Source: Scytalidium lignicola (lineage: Eukaryota > Ascomycota > Leotiomycetes). From it: 41,928 nucleotides of DNA. Shown piece after piece: positions 34,321 to 41,928 of this stretch (its first letter is position 1; the number at the start of each line of letters is the position of its first letter). The position numbers and the translations under genes were made by a program. The notes under the pieces are model-generated. The model had not been told where the DNA came from. It saw nothing but the letters and a program-made list of their open reading frames with translations, and did not search any database. The stretch is taken from NCBI GenBank assembly GCA_002812745.2, contig NCSJ02000355.1, forward strand, positions 1-41,928. The letters run 5' to 3'.

Positions 34321-36559
34321 ATGGCGGACATAATGTCAGACATTGGGACGCCAAGCTTGACAACTGGTCTATCAATCATTGACACATCTTCTGAGAAGGA
34401 TTACTTACACAGCTCTGCAACAAGACACAATACTGAGCCTCAATGTTTCATAGATAGCTACTTCCGAGAGAATCCTCACCAGTGGTTAGAATCGAAGCAT
34501 GGAGAAATAGCTCACAAAATTTCATTGAAGGAAGGCTTGCAGGTCGTCGAAGAAGTTCCTGTAACGCTGCCCCACACAGACAGGATGCCTCTTGCAAATG
34601 GCACACTAAATGAAGAATTTCGATATATTGGAAACAGCGATCCTGCGGGAGCGTCCTCAACACCTAGGCAGAGCAGTTTCCCCCACCAACAGAACCAAGA
34701 GCTCCTGCTTATTGAACTGGATACCATAAACAGAGGGGGATTCACGCAACCTGCAATAAACCTGCCTTCAAAGATGGCCCTAGAAAATTCAGAACTTGAT
34801 AACTGTCAACCCACCGACGATCCAGGTCAAGATGGTGAACGAATGAAAGATCCCAATCGTTCAGACTCAGTACCTCCCGGGCTAAAGGCGGGCGCAGATG
34901 CGGAGTATTTGCAAGGTCCTCTGCCTACGGAAACGTCTTCTTTGGTTCAAGATTCGCCCAGTGTTGACAGTCTCGCCATTCAAATCCCTCCGAATGACCC
35001 AGGATCCTCAGAATTTTCAACTCCAGATAGTGTGGACAAGGGATTGCCTGGGCATATTCAACTAGAGAGGCTTGTTCAACCTGTACTTCGATACTTGGGA
35101 GAACCTTTCATTGATCGCCTGGTAGATGATTTGCAATATGGACAAGTTGCTCATCTCTCCGAGTGCTCGGATACCGACTCAAACAACAATGGTTTGCCAT
35201 CTTCTTCGTCGAATGGTGCCCAGACCGAAGGCTCATCAACATCCGCCTCGACATCATCCGGATTAAGCTCAATACAGTCAATGACGGCCAGAAAGCGCCG
35301 TCTCGGTACTGCTAAAGATAACTTAGCAGGTGACGACGGTAATGACAGTGATGGAGCTGATCGAAAAAGGCAGCGTGGAAATAATTGCCATCCAAGAAGT
35401 AAAGGGGACGACAGACGGTTTGCATGTCCATTCCGAAAGAATGACAGTGAGAAGTACAGCTATAACAACAACATATACAAGACTTGTGTAACAGGTAAAT
35501 GGAAAGATATCAGCCATTTAAAGTGAGCATATAATTCCATCGTGTTGTCATTGCTGACAATCGGTAGGGAACATATAGAGAAAGTACACAAAGCGAGGTG
35601 CTCCACTTGCAAAATCATCCTGAAAGACGAGAAGGAACATCAAAAACACCTGGAAAGTTCAATCTCACAAGAGGCGAAATGCAAGGGGATCGATGGGCTC
35701 CTTGAGGAGGCAATGGGAACTTTGAAGCAATTGGAGAAACCTAGGACCAGGGATAAACAGGCATGCTGGGAGAGCCTGTACACTCATCTATTCCCCGGGG
35801 GCTCACCTTTACCTGATCCCTGTAAGTAATTGTACTCTATGTAATATCTCACTATCTTGCGATGTTAGTTAAGCTGACAGCCCAATAGGGTTTGAGAATG
35901 AAGGCAAAGGATCCCCGACCGATGATGAGGCAGATTTGCGCAAAAGGGTAGAAAATTTGCTCCCAAACGAAATTGGAGCCTTTATTGCATCTCTTATCGA
36001 GACCCGACCAGAGATCATTGAGTGCTTCACTGCAAGACTTCGGGAACGTTTAGGGAATGATCGACCTTCCGAGCACTCGGAACTTGTTCCCGAACCAACT
36101 CCTAGTACGAGCCTCGATTCCACACAGCTTGGTCAAGAAGTCCATCCCTCTGAACCGACTTTACCCATACATGATACATCTAACCAGAACCAGCATCTTA
36201 ATTTCGGAATATTGGATTTTTCAGACTTGGCAGTTCCGCCCTCGGAGAAAATTACCCATGCTTACCGGAATGGATATGCGGCTGGTCATGAAGAGGGTTA
36301 TCAACAAGGACAAAAGGATGGCTACCAAGCTGGAAAAAAGGCTGCGGCTAGGACGCAAAACTTAGCTTTTAATCATGGGGCATACAGATATGAAGCGGCC
36401 ATAGATGAGTTAGGAATTTTGCCCCTACAGCCTTCTGGTGGAGATCCATGGGACCCAATAAACGGCGTAGGTGAAAGCGAAAGATTGATAAGCTCTGGCG
36501 TATTTCCAGAGTTAAATGACTGGCAATTGAATGAACAAGCGGAACCAGATCTTGGTTAA
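34321..36559 (+). CDS. C2H2-like finger protein, paralogue 2, with GX3 repeat
   Basis: Exons 34321-35522, 35568-35821 and 35889-36559; introns of 45 nt (GTGAGC, CTGAC, GGTAG) and 67 nt (GTAAGT, AATAG). 708 residues. A long disordered N-terminal region (Ser/Pro/Asp-rich, with a basic KRRLG and RKRQRG patch at about 320-355) precedes the finger block at about 365-430: RFACPFRKNDSEKY, KTC, SHLKEHIEKVH, ARCSTCK, HQKHL. WESLYTHLFPGGSPLPDP follows, as in paralogue 1. The C-terminal third has a helical segment (LRKRVENLLPNEIGAFIASL) and a six-fold GX3 repeat at about 614-634, GYAAGHEEGYQQGQKDGYQ. Probably nuclear; function unknown. The first intron is at the same codon and phase as in paralogue 1, so the pair arose by tandem duplication with later divergence. 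Confidence 0.85.
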
Positions 36560-37236
36560 TGAAGGGTATTCCCTTCTTAGACTAAACAATCAACAAAGAT
36601 GCAATCCTTTCCATACAATTTCTCGCGCATGAGAAGGTTCATGCGTTGGAAACTGGGATACCAAAGTTGGGGCGAGGGGGCGGGAAACCATATAATCTGT
36701 GAGTTAAGCATTACTTGTCTGCATACCTACACAATCCTGTCCTGGCACTGATTAAAACTAATATTCAGATCACTACTCTGCTTTTCGTTTTTTTAGAAAT
36801 CTACCCTTCCCCCTTTCCTATTTCAACAAGATTTTGTGTACGTACGTACTGGGTACTTGCGGATTCAGGTCTAACTCCTTCGAGTATGAGAAGACATGGC
36901 TATATATTGTTGTCTTATTTCCCTGTTATATAAAAGTTTACTATTCACCTGGTTCTCAAGTGAAGGACTTGTCTGAATAAAAGGGCTTTGCTTAAACAAC
37001 TGAGTCTCGGTGGGATAAAAAGTTTATGTTACAATAATCCCTTTTTTGACAACAATATATTCAACTTTCTTTTAAAGAGTATACTCAATGTTCTCACACA
37101 TGCAGGACATTTGATCTGGTATCCAATGTAGTGTGAGAGGGAACTAGGCTGTAGTGGATGCTTATACTATAGAGACGCTATAGTAGTAGTGTCTTATATA
37201 CTTGTCGTCTTAGTCGTATTCGAAGAGAAGTTATTA
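36560..37236. other. Gene-free flank left of the MITE
   Basis: AT-rich 3' flank with no gene. A small hairpin ACTATAG-AGACG-CTATAGT lies at 37166-37184. Confidence 0.5.
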
Positions 37237-37454
37237 CAGTATCCCCCCCGGTTTGTTTGTATGGTGGTCAAATTGTTGCCTTACTTTTGCCACCACATCA
37301 ACAATTACCGCTTTCCTAATACAGCATTTTATAGAAATATATAGAAATTCTGCCTCAAATAGTTGACGTTTATTGGCCGTACGCCTTTTGTGGCCTGAAT
37401 GTAGAATCAAGGCTGCAACAGACCCACCATACAAACAAACCGGGGGGGACACTG
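37237..37454. mobile_element. 218-bp MITE with 31-bp inverted ends and TA target duplication
   Basis: Left end starts CAGTATCCCCCCCGGTTTG; right end is its reverse complement, ending GGGGGGGACACTG. The match is about 31 bp with one mismatch. TA dinucleotides flank both sides (37235-37236 and 37455-37456). CAGT ends plus a TA duplication are the mark of Tc1/mariner-pogo elements. The interior is only about 156 bp and non-coding, so it is a non-autonomous miniature element. It may have depended on a pogo-type transposase. Confidence 0.9.
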
Positions 37455-37493
37455 TATAAGTGTAACGGGTTGATACCTGTAAAGGCCTAGGGG

Positions 37494-37545
37494 CCAGATG
37501 CTAGGCTAGATGCTAGGCTAAATGTTAGATACTAGGTGCTAAAGG
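37494..37545. repeat. Short imperfect tandem repeat (GATGCTAGGCTA)
   Basis: Imperfect units of about 12 bp: CAGATGCTAGGCTAGATG, CTAGGCTAAATG, TTAGATACTAGG. They lie just to the right of the MITE. Confidence 0.6.
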
Positions 37546-39794
37546 CTTGACGCACGAACCTCCTAAGTTACCTAGATAACAGACTCTATTATGTATTTAC
37601 TTACTATTATTACGAGGCACGGATACTTCTTTTCCTTCTCTCTTTAGATTATTCTTCTTATATGTAGGGAATACTAATTGTTTGAATAAAACCTTGCAAA
37701 CCCGTGATATTTTTATGCTTGTTGGACAGGTTAGTTATGCCGATCGTGATAGGTTCCCATGTAATATATATTATAAATTGACTTATAAGAAAGAACCTAA
37801 TCTCACTATACCTCTATCTACGTCAAAAAGGCACCAGCTGTATATAGTAGGATCTCTTAGAGAACATGGCGATCATCGATACTAGCCATATCATTATTAA
37901 ACCTATGCTCTCGCGCCGCCTTCACCTGCTCTGCTACTGCCTTTTTCTTGTCCATCTTGGGACAGGTTTCTCGCGACTACGAGCGGAAGATTCTAGAACT
38001 TTCAAGATAATAAAGGGAGGATTCGCCGTGGATCGAAGGTGAGAAATTCTCTGTATCACTAGCTTGGTAGATTGGAATTCTAATAATAAAAAGTAGAGCA
38101 TTAAAGGCAGAGAGGAATAGTCTAGATGAATAGTACGGAGAGTGTGCAAGGAAAAGGGATTTAAGTAAAAGAGTTGTAATAGAGAATAGAATTAGATGTA
38201 CATAAAGCCGGGTGTTCGGATTTAGGCTCGGGTTGAGGCATAGAAGAGCTGGTTGCACAGCACGGCAAAGATCCAAATAATTCGTAAGCTGAGTCTTTAT
38301 AAAACAAGTTTCGTTTGAATTATTTTAGCATAAATTCTTCTGTTTTAACTTAAAGTTTGAAAATGACACCTTTCGTCGAGTTTTATCCACAACTAACACT
38401 TATTCCTAGATTGAAGAGCTGTTCTTAGTAGGAATAATACGTGCGGTGGTATTGAGAAGGAGAGTGCAAAGGAGGTTGTCATTGACGTCTGAATGAACGT
38501 GTATGTTAATGCTGCAAAATTTCAACTTACTCCAAGCAGTGATTCAGAATGGCACTTCAATTGCTAATGTTGTCTCTTGCAAGGCTGTCTCAAATTCAGG
38601 ATTTAGAAATATTTGATTCCTTCAACCTTCATATGAATTGTGCTGCAAATATGCATTTGAAATTTTAATTAATTTCAATCAACTTACAATACATTATCAC
38701 GCTATTTAGAATATCTTATACTAAATGAGGCTCATTCGCTCATAATAAGCTTTATCACGACTACATCCGACTACATCCGGTTGCAAGACAAAGGTATTAT
38801 CATGCTTTGTGGATCAGGCTACCCTGGTGATGAAGTGCATAGTGAGTATTATGTTTCCGCCTGCAAAAGCATTCAACTAGATGTACTCTAATGGTGATGG
38901 TTGTAGTAACGTTTATGATATCCATTGCTAAAGTAGAATAAGCGTTTCTGCAATCAGACAGATTTGGTTCATGTACTTCGTATAATTACATTCACAATAT
39001 TGACAACTACAGTAATAAGTTGCATAAATGCTCCAAGATATACGAACTCGTATCCATTAACCACTACCACCAAATATCACCGATCTTCCCATGGATAATC
39101 AATGCTAAACGAGATCGCACCAATGAGGAAGAATACCCCTAGTGAAGCATGTCGGTTTGAAACAACTCGATTTCATGCATCCAATGCCCATCAATTCCAC
39201 TTCTTCCATCTTCCCAATGAGGCAGGCGGTAAACAAACCGATTCAACAACCCCGCATCGAGGCTTCGCCAAGCGCCCGTCACAATTCCTCAGTCCTTTTC
39301 CAACTACACAGCACAAAATGCTCCGATGGNAAAACGCAGAAGCTTTTTGTCTGCAGGAGACCATTGGCGGGTGTGGCTGTGAACTCCGAGACAGCACACC
39401 AACTCGTGGATGGTAGTTATATCGCAGGAACTATATGAGGCAGAGCACGACGGATCGAATGAGGGACCTACATGCGAAAATTACGTACGACATGGTCTTA
39501 CGTAGATGGAAGCAAGGGATGTGGTTACCGGGGAACGTTGATAAATAGTAGGGACAGGCCACACTTACCTTCATCGTCATATTGTCTGTTGCTGGAGCAA
39601 AGGCATGAACCAGAAATATTTTTTAAAGCGGTGACCAACAAGCAAATATATACTACGGATCTATCACCTCAGTTCAAACATCACCTCTTCTCATCTGCAT
39701 CTCCAAATTGAAGACAAAACCAAAAACAATCAACCCAACATCTAACAGAAAACCAAACCAAACTGAACCAAAAACAAAAATAAAATAAAATACA
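37546..39794. other. Gene-poor AT-rich stretch
   Basis: No convincing gene on either strand. A 10-bp unit CGACTACATC is duplicated at 38759-38778. Frames of about 100 codons at 37977-38276 (-) and 39102-39438 (+) lack recognisable features; an N lies at 39330. The last 90 bases before 39795 are an A-rich, G-poor leader of the next gene. Confidence 0.5.
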
Positions 39795-40325
39795 ATGCGC
39801 TCCTTCATCCTCCTCTCCCTCTTTCTCCAACCTCTCCTCCTCGCCTCCGCCCAATCAAACCAAGCAACTAGAACCGCAACCCTCCCAGTAACCCGACCCT
39901 CCCCAATCGGCCCTGCTACCGCGTCCAACACCACGCCCTTTCCACAATCAACTCCCGAAAGCACTGCATTCCCACAATCAACCCCCGAAAGCACTGCATT
40001 CCCGCAATCCACACCCGGTTCAGGTACCATTACCAGTGGCAGTGGAACATCGACCGTCGTCCTTCCGACGGAGACGGCACCGACTCAGACGGCTACCTCG
40101 GGCGTGAGTTCTGGGACTGTTCCGACTCTCAGCACCACGACGACTACGACTCCCACTCCTGCTTCGTCGGGTGCGGCTTCGGCCGTGAGTTCGAGTGGCA
40201 GTGCGAGCGCGAGTGGGACTGGTACTCCTTCTGGAGCGAATTCTGGACTGAGTGGGTTGAGTTTTGATGCGATGTATTTTGGTGCATTAGTTGCGGGTGG
40301 TGTGACTCTATTATTGGGTTTCTAA
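39795..40325 (+). CDS. GPI-anchored Ser/Thr-rich cell-wall-type protein
   Basis: Single exon, 176 residues. A signal peptide MRSFILLSLFLQPLLLASA is followed by QSN, with predicted cleavage after residue 19. The body is Ser/Thr/Pro/Ala-rich and probably O-glycosylated. It has tandem peptide repeats (FPQSTPESTA, about 2.7 copies at about 49-75), encoded by 30-bp DNA repeats. The C-terminus has a small-residue patch (SGANSGLSG), a short spacer and the hydrophobic tail MYFGALVAGGVTLLLGF, the usual GPI attachment signal. It is expected at the outer plasma membrane or wall. The exact role is unknown. A second reading frame on the minus strand at 39674-40030 is a composition shadow. Confidence 0.9.
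   Translation: MRSFILLSLFLQPLLLASAQSNQATRTATLPVTRPSPIGPATASNTTPFPQSTPESTAFPQSTPESTAFPQSTPGSGTITSGSGTSTVVLPTETAPTQTATSGVSSGTVPTLSTTTTTTPTPASSGAASAVSSSGSASASGTGTPSGANSGLSGLSFDAMYFGALVAGGVTLLLGF
39939..40019 (+). repeat. 30-bp coding tandem repeat
   Basis: Units 39939-39968 and 39969-39998 differ at two or three positions (core CCACAATCAAC...CCCGAAAGCACTG); a partial third follows. They encode the FPQSTPESTA peptide repeat of the GPI protein. Confidence 0.85.
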
Positions 40326-40757
40326 TGTTGCTGTTGGATTGAAGATGTGTGTCCATGTTAATGATGAGGTGCTGTTCCGTTGAGTTGTGTTGATGAACTG
40401 GATGGGTGGTGGAGGTAGGCTGCTGTGTCTATACGTTGGAATTGGGATATAACACGCATGAATAAGAACTAAATGTAGTGCAGGATATTAAAAATAATGT
40501 GGACTTGATATTCTATGTGAACACATCTTATTCACACACACAAGGAAATTATAAGTTATGTATACTTGACCCGATCATTAAAGATAGTACTTTTATCCAA
40601 ACTCTACTAAAACAGCCACCGCCTATCCAAAATGTTCGCAAATGACAATGACAATGACAAAAGAAAGAATCGCTGCCGAAGGACAGTCCAAATACCTTAC
40701 CAATCCAATCGCTTCTCATCAGGGCATCATACACATCATTTCAACTCATCAAAAGCT
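40326..40757. other. Convergent intergenic region
   Basis: 3' flanks of the GPI protein gene (+) and the coiled-coil gene (-). Contains a short ATGACA repeat near 40643-40660. No gene seen. Confidence 0.5.
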
Positions 40758-41928
40758 TCATGAATCCGTCATTAGATCCTGCATCTCGGCTTCCTCTTCT
40801 TCCAAGAACCCAAGTCCACTGTCGTACCTCCTCCTCTTCCCACCACTCTTCCTCGCAAGTTTGCCGTTCATGAAATGTCCCTTCCGAACGGCGCCATTGT
40901 GCTCAAGTCCACTTTCCTCCTCGTCATCTGTATCAGCAGATTTCTGGACAATAGGAGCAGTGTTTTCTTCGAGATATCCATTTCCTGCTGCTAATACCAG
41001 GTTCAACTGATCCCTCATCGCTCGCACCACGTGTAGTCCCTTCATCTTCTCCCCGTCAACCTGACCTTTCAACTGTTCGTTGTCCTTCCTTAAGCTCTGG
41101 ATAGCCTCATGTGCTGTCATCAACGCCTCGTTCACTCGCTCAATCTCGGTTCTTAACTCCAACACTTGCGCATCTCGGAGCGCAAGTGCGGCACCATGGG
41201 CACTTTCTCGCTCCATAGACCGAGACTTTAGTTCAGCGATTGTAGCCCCATATGTTTTCTCTTGTTCTAAGAACTGAGAGTTCAAATCATCGATGGTGCT
41301 TTGTTGGAAAAGGATGGTATCTTCTTGAGTAGCAATCTTGGTCGAAGTCAAGGCTGAGAGGTTTTCCATTTCACTTTTAAGAATGTCTCCAGCCGCGACN
41401 GCTGCAGCCAAGCGGCGTTCAAGTTCAGCGATGAGAATCTCTTTTCCTTCATTATCGGCTCTGGTCGTCTCGTGTGCCAAGAGTTCATCCTGCAATCTAT
41501 CGCCTGTTGTTTGCACTTCTTCCTTTAACCGGGCTTCCATTTCTCGGAATTCCTTCTCCATAGTTTGGATCAGCTTTTCCAGATTCGAAACTTCGTTTCT
41601 ATATCCATCTAGTGCAGAACTCAACCGCTGATTTCCAACTTCTTTTTCTCCCAGTTCCTCTTTTAATCCTTCTACCGCAGAGGTGGTGAGCTCTAACTCC
41701 TTCTGCAGATCGTTAAACGCATCCACCCTGGCGCCGAGTTGCTTCCGTAGCGACACTTCTTGATCATGATACTCATCGATTGTGGCATCTTGCTCTGTGG
41801 TCTTCTTCACCAGGACCCTGATACGTCCAATCAACATATCAAGGAGCTTCTCATTCTCAAATCCTTCGACTACTTCTCCTGGTGTGAGGTACTCAAGATC
41901 AAGACGTGCTTGCCGGAATTGCTGTGCG
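40758..41928 (-). CDS. C-terminal part of a long coiled-coil protein (partial, runs off the window)
   Basis: Minus-strand frame open from the right edge to the stop at 40758; at least 390 codons with no upstream stop in view, so the start lies outside. Sequence near the edge reads RQARLDLEYLTPGEVVEGFE. The body is almost all heptad-type helix (for example LKEELGEKEVGNQRLSSAL, LEKLIQTMEKEFREME), ending with an acidic cluster (DTDDEEESG) and a basic patch KSGGKRRRYDSGLGF that may be a nuclear localisation signal, then an acidic tail. I recognise no specific family. A scaffold or structural role is a guess. One N lies at 41400 within the frame. Confidence 0.8.
   Translation of the reverse strand, partial: AQQFRQARLDLEYLTPGEVVEGFENEKLLDMLIGRIRVLVKKTTEQDATIDEYHDQEVSLRKQLGARVDAFNDLQKELELTTSAVEGLKEELGEKEVGNQRLSSALDGYRNEVSNLEKLIQTMEKEFREMEARLKEEVQTTGDRLQDELLAHETTRADNEGKEILIAELERRLAAXVAAGDILKSEMENLSALTSTKIATQEDTILFQQSTIDDLNSQFLEQEKTYGATIAELKSRSMERESAHGAALALRDAQVLELRTEIERVNEALMTAHEAIQSLRKDNEQLKGQVDGEKMKGLHVVRAMRDQLNLVLAAGNGYLEENTAPIVQKSADTDDEEESGLEHNGAVRKGHFMNGKLARKSGGKRRRYDSGLGFLEEEEAEMQDLMTDS

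Noticed and set aside
39674..40030. 118-codon minus frame with GVDCGNAVLS repeats
   Set aside because: Antisense image of the 30-bp repeats in the GPI protein gene, whose plus-strand signal peptide and anchor are clear.

Overview
The window looks like a contig piece from a filamentous ascomycete (Pezizomycotina). Genes carry many short introns of about 45 to 125 nt, with GTRNGT-type donors and CTRAY branch points. It encodes a Zn2Cys6 regulator, a fungal sugar porter and a GPI-anchored Ser/Thr-rich wall protein. Transposable elements carry a heavy C-to-T/G-to-A signature of the kind left by repeat-induced point mutation (RIP). A leotiomycete is my guess from the general feel of the proteins; nothing in the sequence proves it.

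Layout. (1) Positions 1-12401 hold two very AT-rich, colinear, head-to-tail copies of a roughly 6.6 kb Helitron, both on the minus strand. Each has remains of an N-terminal Cys-rich finger, a Rep (rolling-circle nuclease) and a PIF1-type helicase. The copies are offset by about 6.7 kb and differ almost only by transitions. The inferred 5' end of copy 1 (TC at 5762-5761) abuts a GC-rich double hairpin that looks like the 3' end of copy 2, as expected of a rolling-circle tandem. (2) 12402-21200 is ordinary gene space: a three-exon MFS sugar transporter (+), a four-exon Tcp11/Sok1-family gene (-), and a divergently transcribed small membrane protein (+). (3) 21523-21768 is a pogo-type DDE transposase scrap. 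(4) 22317-25996 is a large uncharacterised three-exon gene that is complete except for one internal TAG, followed by a Zn2Cys6 regulator at 26758-28290. (5) 29295-31101 encodes a membrane-anchored HSQGG protein of hydrolase-like type. (6) 31734-32008 is a broken 3' end of a short-chain dehydrogenase, and 32351-32670 (-) is an 82-residue two-exon gene. (7) 33460-36559 holds two tandem paralogues of a fungal C2H2-like finger family with the same intron position. (8) 36560-39794 is gene-poor and carries a 218-bp Tc1/mariner-type MITE. (9) The right end has a GPI-anchored Ser/Thr-rich protein and the 3' part of a coiled-coil gene that runs off the window.

The genes do not form an obvious pathway. 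The region reads as a TE-rich boundary (Helitron tandem, pogo scrap, MITE, relics) interleaved with single-function genes. The items most worth following are the Helitron tandem junction with its twin GCGNAGC hairpins, the almost intact large gene with a lone TAG, the tandem finger paralogues (one with a six-fold GX3 repeat), the small two-exon gene and the MITE.
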